DNA of 64,000 bases, from NCBI RefSeq assembly GCF_025949665.1, contig NZ_JAPDFT010000001.1, positions 1,116,001 through 1,180,000 of the forward strand. Direction: 5' to 3'. This document shows positions 55,195 through 64,000 of the stretch, one piece after another; position 1 is the first letter of the stretch, and each line of letters begins with the position of its first letter. The notes under the pieces were generated by a model that saw nothing but the letters and a program-made list of their open reading frames with translations, did no database searches and was not told the origin of the DNA. The stretch comes from Chryseobacterium viscerum (lineage in GTDB: Bacteria; Bacteroidota; Bacteroidia; Flavobacteriales; Weeksellaceae). The translations under genes were made by a program, and so were the position numbers.

Positions 55195-57789
55195 ATGGAT
55201 GTAAAATACGCATATTATAACACTTCTAAAGGCTATAAAGTAACGGGCGGCACAGCTGCCCAGTTTTTAAAAGCAGATGGTTCTCTGGATAATAATTCCT
55301 ATGTTAATAGATCAGGAGACCTGATGAGCGGTACCCTTACGTTTAATCATGCTACCAACAGTACCATAAAAAAAGATTTATCTACGGTAACGGCAGCAAC
55401 AGGTTTTTCAAGAGATATTTTACAATTAGCAGGTTCTAATGGCGTAGTGGATACTGTTGCATGGTTTGGAGCAGTAGATGCGGATGGGACTGTAAAGATG
55501 TCGTATGGTTATTTCGGTGCAACAGCTTACAATGCTACTAAAGCGCTCCTTTGGACGTCGGATCAGAGAATAGGAATTGGATTAAACGGATCATCATTAC
55601 CATTGGACGGATATAGGCTTCATGTTTCCGGAAATAGTTATACATCCGGAAATATAGGAGTTGCGGGAGATATTAACAGTACAGCGGGTGAACTTGTGGT
55701 TCAAAGACAAGGTGTAAACAGAATCAGAACAGGGTCTGCATTTACATTAATTTCAGGGGATGGAGCTTCGGGAATTGTTTATTTGAGACCCCAGGGAGAT
55801 TCAACAAGCGCTGGCCAGGTAGTTATCAATGCTAATAATACTCAGTTTGTAGATGCTTATAATTTGTTATTTGGCAGTCAAACGGCGGCAGGATCAGCTA
55901 TTTTCCACACTAATCTGGCGAATACAACACATGGTTATGGGTTGTGGTTAGGCCACAATTTACAATTTAATGGTACTGATTTTATTCAGCCAAGGGGATC
56001 ATTAAATTCATGGGGACTTACCGTGAATAACCATAAAAATTTTTCATTTAATTATGGAAGTGCTACAGGTACAAACGGAAATATTCCTGCATTAACTGAA
56101 GTTGTAAAAATTAATAATACAGGTAGAATTACAACCCTGAATGATGGAACTTCTGCTGACTGGATATCAGCATACAATACAGGTTTTCTTTACAAGGGTG
56201 TTTTAGGTCCTACAGTAGATTTAAATAGCATTACTTCTACAGGATGGTGGGTTCAGACAGGAAATGCCAACGCAACTTCTGCCAATAATTACCCCGCCGC
56301 ATTAGCAGGACAATTAAGAGTTTATTATACTTCAACCCATATAGTACAGGAGTATACTACTTATGCTAATAACAATGATGTTTACAGGAGATACTATTTT
56401 AGTGGAACCTGGTATCCCTGGACAAAAGATTGGGATTCCAATGATTTTTCTGCAGCCAATATAAACAACTGGAATACCGCATTTAATTGGGGAAATCATG
56501 CCAATGCAGGATATCTTTCGAATGCTGTATTATCTAATTACTACACAAAAAGTGAATCTTTAGATGTATTCATTAGAAAAAATGGAGTTGAAACAATAAG
56601 TGATACAAAGACATTTACCCATAGTCCTGTTATTCCTAATGGAACGTTAGGAACACACGCTGTAAACATGAACCAAATTGCATTAAGTGCTACTCCTGAA
56701 AATGAAGGAGGGCAGCAATTAACTATCAGCGGTAATAATTCTGTTAGTCTTACCAACTTTTTTGTAACATCAAAGGATGGATCAAGAAATGCAGATGATA
56801 TTGCACCCAATTCTACACCTAAAAGAGTAAGATTTGATTTTGCTAAATCTAACAGCGCAGGATTGGGAGCCTCTGGAAATTATGCAGGGATTATGACCTA
56901 TGCTCCCTGGGATGGTACTACTGCTTCTACAGGTGATTCGTCCTACCAGTTAGCATTTGCCAATCAGACTGGCATTAATGGTTCCGGCGTTCCGATGTTG
57001 AAAATTAGAAAAGGAATTGATGGAAATTGGACTACTTCCTGGTATAAATTCTGGACAGAGGCAGATTTTACTGAAACAAATATTCAGCAATGGAATTATA
57101 TGGCTCAGTACGGATTACAGCTGAATTCGGACTTCACAGTAAATACAGGATCAGGTTTAATGATTTCAGATAACCATCTGAATAGTGCTGAGTCAGGTAT
57201 TGTAGATGTTCATCAGAAAAGATTGGTAGCAGCGAAACGAAACGAATATTATTCTTATGGTTCTGAGTATAACGGGTTGGGAGGTTTGAATTTTCATATG
57301 GAGTCCAGTCGCTTCGGAATGGGAAGAGACGCCAATGATAGCGATAAGTTAGCTGTAAAAGGTTCCATAAAAGCCAGTGGAAACTTTAAATCTGAGGATG
57401 AAAACCCGGATACAATGTTTATTCCTAATGGGAGAACAGCTTCTCTCAAAGATGAAATTGTTAATGATCAGTCTGATTCTAATGATTATGCCGTTAGATT
57501 AGATCCACACGAATATGAGTTCTCTTCCAGTAATCTTAGTATAGATGATAGAAACAGGCTTATCCATGTTATTGGAGAACAGATCAAAATGGTGGTGAAT
57601 TTCAAAGAAATCTATCCAAAACAGCAGATCGTTATTTATAACTTTGACTATGGTGGAGGTACGATGGGAGTTGATGTATATGGCAAAAGAATCTATAATA
57701 TCAGCCCGGGCTGTTTCCTTAGATTATATGTAACAAAATCAAAAAGAGTGATTGCAGAACAGGAACAGAACTGTAAGTTTATCTGGTAA
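55195..57789 (+). CDS. Receptor-binding tail fibre, set 2 (864 aa)
   Basis: The protein starts MDVKYAYYNTSKGYKVTGGT and is otherwise Gly/Asn/Tyr-rich beta repeat. It shares N-F-K-S-E-D-E-N-P-D-T-M-F-I-P with the giant set 1 fibre before a diverged C-terminal tip of about 110 residues. Differing tips on matching shafts suggest different receptor targets. Confidence 0.75.
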   Translation: MDVKYAYYNTSKGYKVTGGTAAQFLKADGSLDNNSYVNRSGDLMSGTLTFNHATNSTIKKDLSTVTAATGFSRDILQLAGSNGVVDTVAWFGAVDADGTVKMSYGYFGATAYNATKALLWTSDQRIGIGLNGSSLPLDGYRLHVSGNSYTSGNIGVAGDINSTAGELVVQRQGVNRIRTGSAFTLISGDGASGIVYLRPQGDSTSAGQVVINANNTQFVDAYNLLFGSQTAAGSAIFHTNLANTTHGYGLWLGHNLQFNGTDFIQPRGSLNSWGLTVNNHKNFSFNYGSATGTNGNIPALTEVVKINNTGRITTLNDGTSADWISAYNTGFLYKGVLGPTVDLNSITSTGWWVQTGNANATSANNYPAALAGQLRVYYTSTHIVQEYTTYANNNDVYRRYYFSGTWYPWTKDWDSNDFSAANINNWNTAFNWGNHANAGYLSNAVLSNYYTKSESLDVFIRKNGVETISDTKTFTHSPVIPNGTLGTHAVNMNQIALSATPENEGGQQLTISGNNSVSLTNFFVTSKDGSRNADDIAPNSTPKRVRFDFAKSNSAGLGASGNYAGIMTYAPWDGTTASTGDSSYQLAFANQTGINGSGVPMLKIRKGIDGNWTTSWYKFWTEADFTETNIQQWNYMAQYGLQLNSDFTVNTGSGLMISDNHLNSAESGIVDVHQKRLVAAKRNEYYSYGSEYNGLGGLNFHMESSRFGMGRDANDSDKLAVKGSIKASGNFKSEDENPDTMFIPNGRTASLKDEIVNDQSDSNDYAVRLDPHEYEFSSSNLSIDDRNRLIHVIGEQIKMVVNFKEIYPKQQIVIYNFDYGGGTMGVDVYGKRIYNISPGCFLRLYVTKSKRVIAEQEQNCKFIW

Positions 57790-57824
57790 GAAAAACAGAA
57801 TATATATTTCAGGATAAAAATTGA

Positions 57825-57863
57825 AAAAATATCGCTACTTGTTTAAAGTGGCGATATTTTTTT
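57825..57863. terminator. Bidirectional terminator at the end of the eCIS region
   Basis: AAATATCGCTACTT pairs with AAAGTGGCGATATTT around a four-base loop, flanked by an A-run and a seven-T run. It separates the fibre genes from the convergent beta-lactamase-fold gene. Confidence 0.85.
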
Positions 57864-57892
57864 GTGATCCTGCTGTTATGTGCTGTTTATTT

Positions 57893-58939
57893 TTAGTTTA
57901 CATGTATGTCATTGTACAAGTTATCCACTACTTTTTCTAAAATTTCTCCAGTTTCATTAAAGCTGGTGTTTGTTAATATGGATATTCCTATATTTTGTTT
58001 AGGATAAATCACAAACCAATTCTGCATTCCGTATATCCCTCCGTGGTGTCTATATATTAATTGATGGTCATTTTCTATAATGTACCAATGATAACCTTCC
58101 CAAAAATCAGAACCTTCTTTATATAATTTTGTATGAGATTCTTTGACAATAGGATTTGATGGGTCAAGCTGTAGTTTCATATATTTCACCAAATCTGTAG
58201 TCGTAGAATGCAATCCTGAAATTCCACCCCATAAAGTTCTGTTGAAGTTGGGCATTAACTCGTCTTTATCGTTATAACCTTTTACCAGTCTTGTTCTGTC
58301 ATTTTCAGTGAGTGTAAACTTAGTTTGGTTCATTGTATTGGGTTTCAAAATAAATTCAGTGACCAATTCCTCAAACGGTTTTTGATACACTTTTTCAAGG
58401 ATATAGGCGGTCAGCTCCGGAGCCGTATTTGAATAGGAATAGATTTCTCCAGGCTTCGTTTCAATGTTGATGAGTTTTAATCCTTCAAAAAAAGCCTTTT
58501 TATTTTCACTTTTTATAGGGAAATTAGGAAATCCACTGGTATGGGTGATGAGGTGTTTGATTTTAATAGGTTCCCCTTTATATTCTAAATTGGGATAAGG
58601 TTCATCAAGATAGATTCTGATATCATCCTCTAAATTGAGTTTTTGATCAAGTACAGCTTTAGCAGCGATATACCCTGTAAAGGTTTTGGTTACAGAAGCC
58701 AATTCATAAAGGGTGGAATCGTTGGGTTTGTTTCCTTTTCCAATCGTTAATTCTCCAAAATGTTTTGTCGTTGATTTTCCATCTTTAAGCACAGCAATAG
58801 AAACAGAATGAAATCTTTTGTCCTCTAATAACTGAAGAGCATTTTTTGTAATCGCATTTTCAACATTTTGTTGATGGGTTGTGTGAACACTTTTACAGCC
58901 AAGTAAGGCAAAAAATAAAATAAGGGTTACATATTTCAT
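57893..58939 (-). CDS. Serine hydrolase, class C beta-lactamase fold (lipoprotein)
   Basis: The 348-aa protein has a lipobox A-L-L-G-C (Cys15) and the three active-site motifs of the family: S-x-x-K as Ser82-Val-Thr-Lys85, a Y-S-N motif in I-Y-S-Y-S-N-T, and H-x-G in H-H-G-G. Family members are D-aminopeptidases, esterases or PBP4-type enzymes; true beta-lactamase activity cannot be assigned. Convergent with the fibre operon and unlikely to be part of the eCIS. Confidence 0.85.
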   Translation of the reverse strand: MKYVTLILFFALLGCKSVHTTHQQNVENAITKNALQLLEDKRFHSVSIAVLKDGKSTTKHFGELTIGKGNKPNDSTLYELASVTKTFTGYIAAKAVLDQKLNLEDDIRIYLDEPYPNLEYKGEPIKIKHLITHTSGFPNFPIKSENKKAFFEGLKLINIETKPGEIYSYSNTAPELTAYILEKVYQKPFEELVTEFILKPNTMNQTKFTLTENDRTRLVKGYNDKDELMPNFNRTLWGGISGLHSTTTDLVKYMKLQLDPSNPIVKESHTKLYKEGSDFWEGYHWYIIENDHQLIYRHHGGIYGMQNWFVIYPKQNIGISILTNTSFNETGEILEKVVDNLYNDIHVN

Positions 58940-59094
58940 GGTCAGAATTTTAATTTGACATTCATAATCTGATGCAAATATGCTGTAGAGAATCTTGAAA
59001 AAAGTCCGTATAAAAAAGTCGGACTCATTTTCATGAATAGAATGAGTCCGATTATTTACAATTCAAAGTTCGATTTTTTACAATTGGCTAATTA

Positions 59095-60219
59095 TCAACT
59101 GTTTCTGAATGCGGTTGGCGTTTGGTTCGTATATTTTTTAAAAGAGGTGTGAAAAGAAGATTTTGAATTGAAGCCTACTTCATACAAGATTTCCAGCACC
59201 GTATATTCTTTTTTTGTGGGATCTTTCAGCATAGTCATTGCTTTTTTAACGCGGTATTCATTCACAAAGTCAAAAAAGTGTTGATTGAGGTGATGGTTAA
59301 TTAATACAGACAGCTCCCGAACAGGAATATTCACCTGATCTGCCAATTCCTGAATCGTTAATGAAGGATCTAAGAAAGGTTCTTTTTCAACCATGAATTT
59401 TCTAAGCTGCTCGATCTGAGAATTTTTTGTTTTGTCGGTTTTATTTTCAGTTTCCTGGGTTTCCGTAAAATCTTCTGTCAATTGTAGAGTAGAATCAACC
59501 CTGCGAAAAAGCTCAGGATAATGTAATGCCTTTAAGATAAACCAGCAGGCAGCCAATAAAAAGGAAGTTCCTGCTAAAATATGCAACCAAATAAACAGAT
59601 CGTTGTATGCAGTATATCGTATGATATTTTTAAAAATAATACATACATGGATAAATAGGAAAATCAGGGTAAGCTGAAACAGCCATTGGTATAATAAAGT
59701 GTTGGGATTCGTGTAGTTTTCAAGATAAATCTTCTTATATTTTTTAAGCACAATGAATACGGCAACGATATAAAAGAAAAACTGCAGTTCCCCGATGAGT
59801 TGATACACAAACATTTCAGGGGATTGCCACATCGTTGTAAAGAAGTCCTCTTTAGCAGCACCTTCTGCCAGATAAAGTCTTGGAACTAAAATTAAGTTGG
59901 CCACAATGAAAGGAATAAGATGCAGTAAATGCTTTCTTTTTAAGGTGAAATCAGAATAACAAACAGCATTCACATACAGATAGAAAAGAGGCATTACCAA
60001 TAAGTAAGCAGATATTTTGAAAGCTTTCAGATTATAACTCTCCACAAAAAGGTGCATGAAAATTCCGCTGATATCAATGGCATTAATGATAAGGAACGCT
60101 GCAAATAATCTGTTTTCCAGTTTTCTTTCTGTTTTTACCGTTAACAAAAACACGGAAAGCAGCAGCGATGCAAAAACAGCAATTGCAGCAATAACTTCCA
60201 GAAAACTTAATTTGTCCAT
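59095..60219 (-). CDS. Membrane-anchored AraC-family regulator
   Basis: I take the ATG at 60219 (374 aa) over a TTG at 60270. The N-terminal two thirds contain about seven hydrophobic segments, and the last ~100 residues are an AraC HTH pair (L-T-I-Q-E-L-A-D-Q-V-N-I-P-V-R-E-L-S, then I-L-Y-E-V-G-F-N-S-K-S-S-F-H-T-S-F-K-K). This 7-TM plus AraC layout is common in Bacteroidota. It is monocistronic and downstream targets are unknown. Confidence 0.85.
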   Translation of the reverse strand: MDKLSFLEVIAAIAVFASLLLSVFLLTVKTERKLENRLFAAFLIINAIDISGIFMHLFVESYNLKAFKISAYLLVMPLFYLYVNAVCYSDFTLKRKHLLHLIPFIVANLILVPRLYLAEGAAKEDFFTTMWQSPEMFVYQLIGELQFFFYIVAVFIVLKKYKKIYLENYTNPNTLLYQWLFQLTLIFLFIHVCIIFKNIIRYTAYNDLFIWLHILAGTSFLLAACWFILKALHYPELFRRVDSTLQLTEDFTETQETENKTDKTKNSQIEQLRKFMVEKEPFLDPSLTIQELADQVNIPVRELSVLINHHLNQHFFDFVNEYRVKKAMTMLKDPTKKEYTVLEILYEVGFNSKSSFHTSFKKYTNQTPTAFRNS

Positions 60220-60480
60220 TAGTTTTTTTACAAAAATAGGATTTAAGTCATAAAGAGAAATGATTGTCAATCATCATTTTTCAAATATTGTATTTCATCA
60301 TCAATAGTCCTTCAAATTTTATTAATCCGTTCTTTCATAATTCAAAGCTTCAGTGGGTTGAAAATCTTTTTATTTTATTATTTCCAATAAAAACAGTTTA
60401 AATTTCGTATATTTATAAAAATGTCTATTAATACTTTATGAAATAAGTTGTAAACATTAGTAATTTTTAAATTAAATAAA

Positions 60481-61443
60481 ATGAAAAGTGTTTATGTAAG
60501 CGAAAGCGACGGACATAGAATTGGTGAAACTCCAATGAAATCAATTAGTATAGCATACTTAATTTTAGTACATCGCTTACCGAATCAATTTAAGAAGCTT
60601 TTTAAAGCCATCTACGATTCTACTAATTTCTACCTTATTCATATTGACAAAAAAGCCAATCAGGAAATTGGTAAAGATGTAAAGGATTTTTTAAAACAAT
60701 ATCCGAACGTACATATCCTAAACAGTGAAAATGTTATTTGGGGAGGATACAGTATGGTTCAGGCTGAGTTGGATGGTATAAAATATCTGTTGGGCATGGA
60801 TGCAAAATGGGATTATTTTATCAACCTAAGCGGGCAGGATTATCCGTTAAAATCACAAAAAATCATCAAAGAGTTTTTATCGAAAAATAATGGGAACAGT
60901 TATATTAAAATTGATAATCAGGAAAAAATAAGACCTGAAACGATGAATAGAATTGAGAATTATTTTGAAGAATTGGAAGATTGCATTTCTGATAAAACCC
61001 ATAAAAGAGGCTTCATGAAAGATGTAATACCTTATATCGGAGGACAATGGATGATTTTGACGAGAGATTGTTGTGAATTTATAAACAGCAATGCTGAGGT
61101 TAAAAAATTTGAAGACTATTATTTAAATACACTCATTGCTGATGAATCTTTTTTTCAAACCGTTTTAATGAATACTTCATTTACAGGGACTTTAGTGAAT
61201 GATGACAAAAGAGCAATTATCTGGATTCCTGACGGAGACATCAAATTGCGTCCTAAAACATTCACCAAAACAGATATCAGCTTTCTCCAAACAGGAAATC
61301 ATCTTTTTGCCCGGAAGTTCGATGATAATGTAGACAATAAAATAATTGATTATATTAAGATGAAATATGATGAGCCTTTTAAAACATCAGTAAAAATAAC
61401 CCATGTGAAAAATATGGACAGAAATTTTAATCATCTCAACTAA
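60481..61443 (+). CDS. GT14-like (core-2/I-branching) glycosyltransferase
   Basis: The 320-aa protein has the A-Y-L-I-L-V-H-R-L start, the Y-L-I-H-I-D-K-K block, V-I-W-G-G-Y-S-M-V and Y-F-I-N-L-S-G-Q-D-Y-P-L, all characteristic of the Branch/beta-1,6-N-acetylglucosaminyltransferase fold. In bacteria the acceptor is usually a surface glycan. It stands alone, followed by a terminator, and is probably chromosomal background. Confidence 0.85.
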   Translation: MKSVYVSESDGHRIGETPMKSISIAYLILVHRLPNQFKKLFKAIYDSTNFYLIHIDKKANQEIGKDVKDFLKQYPNVHILNSENVIWGGYSMVQAELDGIKYLLGMDAKWDYFINLSGQDYPLKSQKIIKEFLSKNNGNSYIKIDNQEKIRPETMNRIENYFEELEDCISDKTHKRGFMKDVIPYIGGQWMILTRDCCEFINSNAEVKKFEDYYLNTLIADESFFQTVLMNTSFTGTLVNDDKRAIIWIPDGDIKLRPKTFTKTDISFLQTGNHLFARKFDDNVDNKIIDYIKMKYDEPFKTSVKITHVKNMDRNFNHLN

Positions 61444-61464
61444 AAAGAGTATTGAAAATTCTAA

Positions 61465-61501
61465 TAAAAAAACCTTTATCAAAATTGATAGAGGTTTTTT
61501 T
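61465..61501 (+). terminator. Intrinsic terminator after the glycosyltransferase gene
   Basis: AAAAAACCTTTATCAA pairs with TTGATAGAGGTTTTTTT; the 3' arm is followed by further T's. Confidence 0.85.
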
Positions 61502-61584
61502 ATTGCTTGTAAAACAGTTAAATCTCTGCTGCGCAACGTCTCCCGACTTTGAGCTGGTAAATAAGATTATTTGCTTAAAACTTG

Positions 61585-61608
61585 CTCCAAAGTCATGAGA
61601 CTTCGGAG
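61585..61608. repeat. REP-like palindrome 1
   Basis: CTCCAAAGTC and GACTTCGGAG pair around an ATGA loop with one mismatch. A similar element occurs at 62953-62976. Confidence 0.55.
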
Positions 61609-61639
61609 AGCTGGGGGGCTGGTAAATAAGTAAATTTGT

Positions 61640-61852
61640 TTACTTTTTGTTTTTCCCATAAATTCTCAAATTAATATCAAAATTCATTTTGATTCTTCGA
61701 AACATTTTGAAAATTAAGTAAAAAGCTGCAATGACTTGTATTTCAGAATTATCTTTGAAAATATTGTTGCTTTGAGATTCTTGATAGGAATTTGTTAAGA
61801 TCTCTTCATTAAATTTTCTCTGACTTTTTTCAATAGTTTTAATTGTACTCAT
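61640..61852 (-). CDS. Small hypothetical protein (70 aa)
   Basis: ATG at 61852 chosen over an in-frame TTG at 61858. The protein begins MSTIKTIEKSQRKFNEE and has one weak hydrophobic patch (V-I-A-A-F-Y-L-I-F) before a basic tail. No domain is recognised. Confidence 0.45.
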   Translation of the reverse strand: MSTIKTIEKSQRKFNEEILTNSYQESQSNNIFKDNSEIQVIAAFYLIFKMFRRIKMNFDINLRIYGKNKK

Positions 61853-61973
61853 TTGCAATATTTGTTAATTGATACTGCAAAGATTAATTATTGTTGAATA
61901 TGAGTGTTATCCAAATTATTATCCAGTTTATCCAGAAACGATAATAATTCATTACAAACTAAATTGTTACGTT

Positions 61974-62774
61974 TTAATCTGTATTGATAATTTTACTTTG
62001 AGGAATTTTAAACTGATTTTGTTTTTCGATTGAAAGTTTATTTTCTGTAAAAAGAGTTTTGCGTATATCTTCAGGCTTTGGTTGCTCTTCTTTATCTATA
62101 AATTCAAAATGGTCTAAAATCATACGAGATATAGCGCTGGTATTATCCTTACCATTTCTTTTTGGAGCTTCAATAAACCCTTTTTCGATTAATTCCGAAA
62201 ATAAATAGCCAATAGATTGTAAGCTTCCTTTAACTAATATTTTATTTGGATTTAATATTTTTGATGATTTATTAGCATTTATAAAAATGGATATCAATTC
62301 AAATTCTTTAATCTTATTTTCTATTTCAGCTTTAATGCCTATCATTTCATCCATTGCACCTTCCAAAAATAATTTGGAGTTTTCTTCTATAAAGTAAATG
62401 TCAGCATTTTTCATGTCTTTGTGGTTTAAAAAGTAATGTTCGTATTTTTTATTTGTTACTTTTTGAAGTATCTCGTAAAACTCAAAATATTTACTTAATT
62501 CAAATAATAGATTTCTTCGTAATTCTTTTTTATCATCAGTTATATCATAGCTGTCAGTTCGAAAATTATCTGAATGTAAATCTATTATTTCTGATAAATC
62601 GTCAACTATTCCCCAATAATTTTTTTTAAGAATTTCTAAATATTCGATAAAAGTTATTTCTCCTTTCGTATGATAATCATAATCTTTCAAAAAATGTTGT
62701 TTAAATATTTTGAGTGTTTCGTAATAAAATATATCATATTCCATTTTCTGTCTGAAAGTTGCTTTTAAATTCAT
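61974..62774 (-). CDS. Hypothetical helical protein with C-terminal domain
   Basis: The 266-aa protein is largely helical, with Glu/Lys/Phe-rich segments. A distinct C-terminal part (about residues 180-240) reads I-L-V-K-G-S-L-Q-S-I-G-Y-L-F-S-E-L-I-E-K-G-F-I, then T-S-A-I-S-R-M-I-L-D-H-F, which recalls RteC-type C-terminal domains of mobile elements (weak). A TAAATTTG -7 box lies at 62813-62806. The region is more AT-rich than the eCIS genes. Function unknown. Confidence 0.55.
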   Translation of the reverse strand: MNLKATFRQKMEYDIFYYETLKIFKQHFLKDYDYHTKGEITFIEYLEILKKNYWGIVDDLSEIIDLHSDNFRTDSYDITDDKKELRRNLLFELSKYFEFYEILQKVTNKKYEHYFLNHKDMKNADIYFIEENSKLFLEGAMDEMIGIKAEIENKIKEFELISIFINANKSSKILNPNKILVKGSLQSIGYLFSELIEKGFIEAPKRNGKDNTSAISRMILDHFEFIDKEEQPKPEDIRKTLFTENKLSIEKQNQFKIPQSKIINTD

Positions 62775-62776
62775 AT

Positions 62777-63105
62777 TCTGAATATTTGATAATTGGTTAT
62801 TATCTCAAATTTATAAATAAATGATTAAGGGAATTGTTTAGATTGAAACAATATTCCATACAAGTACAAATTACAACTTAACTGAAAGCCGAAGTCAAGA
62901 CTTACTATTCTTTCTACTTTGTAAGTTTAAGGGGGTAAAATCAGATCATTATATTCAAAGTCAGGAGACTTCGAATAGCAAGATGACAGTGGTTTTATTA
63001 GTTAAAAGTGAATTAATCACAGAATGTAGCTAGATCAACTGATTGTTTTTTGTTGTGGATTTTTTCTAAGGATGAATAGTGTGAAATGCACACTGGAGAT
63101 TCGTT
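62777..63105. other. Intergenic region with REP-like element
   Basis: About 330 bases without a gene. It contains REP-like palindrome 2 and a second short AAGTC/GACTT inverted repeat near 62895. Confidence 0.5.
62953..62976. repeat. REP-like palindrome 2
   Basis: ATTCAAAGTC and GACTTCGAAT pair around AGGA with one mismatch, matching the palindrome at 61585 in its core (AAAGTC/GACTTC). Confidence 0.5.
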
Positions 63106-64000
63106 CTACGGTTTACAATGTATGTAAACTTCTGTATTTGCTTCAAAGCAACTTGAAATAAGGGAAGAAATAAACCATAAAATTTGTATAACTTCATTTC
63201 TCTCTTGAAAAGATTCACCATTTTTTAATTTATGTAATCTATCTTCTAGAGCAGATTTAGAGATGAAATTTATAACAATATGAACTTGCTTTTTTATATT
63301 TGGATAGCCCTTTATTGTTTTGAAATATGAAATTGTTTGATTTGAGCTTTGACCCGTTCTTATTCTAGATATTTGAGTTTCTACGAAATCGTTTTTATAT
63401 AAATTGTTCCAAAGCCTTTCTTTGATTTCCCATTGATCATCAGAGGGAGATAAATTACCTAAATTTTTTAATGCCTGACCTATTATATCTTGAAAATCAG
63501 AAGCTGAAAAATTTGAATTTTTATATTTTGAATGATAGAATGCTATTGAATCTTCATTTAACCCTATGTGATCTGCCCATTCTTTAGAAAGATCATCACA
63601 TATAAAATATTCATAATTTGCTTTAAATGTATTTTCAACAAACCCAAATACAGAGTTAGTTTCGAAATTTGTTAAATTAACTCGGAATTTTCCTTTTTCA
63701 GAGGTAACATTCTCAAGTTCTGGGTTTTCTTTAAAAATTTTTAAAACAGAGTCTAAGTTTCCGAGTAAACGGCTATCTTTAAATAGTTTTCTATTGCAGT
63801 AGATGAACTCAGGATTATCAAATGTTATTATATAACTTCTGGTCCAATTAATTACTGAAAGAATAGGATAGCATAGATCTGTTTCATACTCAATAAAAAG
63901 TTTAGATAGTTTTTTTGAACGAAGAGTTATAGATTTATTATTTAAAAATAAAAATAAATCGTTAACAACATTGTTTTTTATTTTGTATACATCTTCTATT
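63106..64000 (-). CDS. Partial large protein, possible helicase/defence type (N-terminus outside window)
   Basis: Reading leftward from the window end gives 297 open codons to a TAG at 63106-63108; the start lies outside. The visible part includes Y-F-I-C-D-D-L-S-K-E-W-A-D-H-I-G and A-S-D-F-Q-D-I-I-G-Q-A-L-K-N-L-G, motifs that I associate, with low certainty, with C-terminal regions of DEAD/DEAH-helicase-linked defence proteins. No catalytic motif lies in the visible part. Together with the 266-aa gene it may belong to an accessory island. Confidence 0.5.
   Translation of the reverse strand, partial: IEDVYKIKNNVVNDLFLFLNNKSITLRSKKLSKLFIEYETDLCYPILSVINWTRSYIITFDNPEFIYCNRKLFKDSRLLGNLDSVLKIFKENPELENVTSEKGKFRVNLTNFETNSVFGFVENTFKANYEYFICDDLSKEWADHIGLNEDSIAFYHSKYKNSNFSASDFQDIIGQALKNLGNLSPSDDQWEIKERLWNNLYKNDFVETQISRIRTGQSSNQTISYFKTIKGYPNIKKQVHIVINFISKSALEDRLHKLKNGESFQERNEVIQILWFISSLISSCFEANTEVYIHCKP

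Noticed and set aside
45104-57789. Diversity-generating retroelement acting on fibre tips
   Set aside because: No reverse transcriptase, template repeat or accessory protein is present in the window.
61873-61887. Another possible regulon box (ATACTGCAAAGATTA)
   Set aside because: Only the first half matches, and no -7 element lies 64-66 bases away with a gene downstream.

Overview
The window comes from a low-GC Bacteroidota genome, most likely a flavobacterium of the Chryseobacterium type. This rests on AT-rich DNA, weak or absent Shine-Dalgarno sites, promoter boxes of the TAnnTTTG type, and protein families typical of that group. No RNA operon, tRNA or CRISPR array was seen. There is no terminase, portal or capsid gene, so this is not an ordinary prophage.

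Most of it (about 1-57.8 kb) is one extracellular contractile injection system (eCIS, Afp/PVC/AlgoCIS family). A leftward operon (4136 to below 1) encodes a small cysteine-rich protein, the tape-measure protein, an AAA+ ATPase and a peptidoglycan-binding, probably cargo, protein cut by the window edge. The divergent rightward operon (4708 to about 29041) encodes the cap/terminator (DUF4255), three sheaths, three tubes (two identical in protein), DUF5908, the LysM adaptor, VgrG spike, PAAR tip, gp25, gp6/J-like and Pvc12-like baseplate proteins, two giant paralogous PKD-like proteins and a fibronectin-like protein.

The middle (29-38 kb) looks regulatory and variable. It holds an S24 cleavable repressor with two palindromic operators placed on divergent promoters, small basic or HTH-like proteins, a holin candidate, a 1383-aa cargo/toxin with two immunity candidates, and a secreted repeat protein.

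From 38 to 57.8 kb lie accessory genes: five proteins sharing an N-terminal FETG-xx-PT-x-x-QF module, large tail-fibre genes in two related sets, a second AAA+ ATPase, and a spanin-lysozyme pair that with the holin would form a lysis cassette for particle release. Two items are unusual: (i) a 15-bp box placed 64-66 bp from the end of a TAnnTTTG-like -7 element in eight copies, upstream of both core operons and the fibre genes; (ii) two tandem 246-bp copies of an apparently structured RNA whose differences preserve predicted helices.

The right flank (57.9-64 kb) is chromosomal or accessory: a beta-lactamase-fold lipoprotein, an AraC-type membrane regulator, a GT14-like glycosyltransferase, and AT-rich hypothetical genes, the last cut by the window end.

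A likely working model (inference): the repressor holds the 29.8 kb switch off; when it is cleaved, a rightward transcript makes small regulators, holin and cargo; an activator acting through the shared box turns on the structural and fibre operons; the lysis genes release assembled particles.
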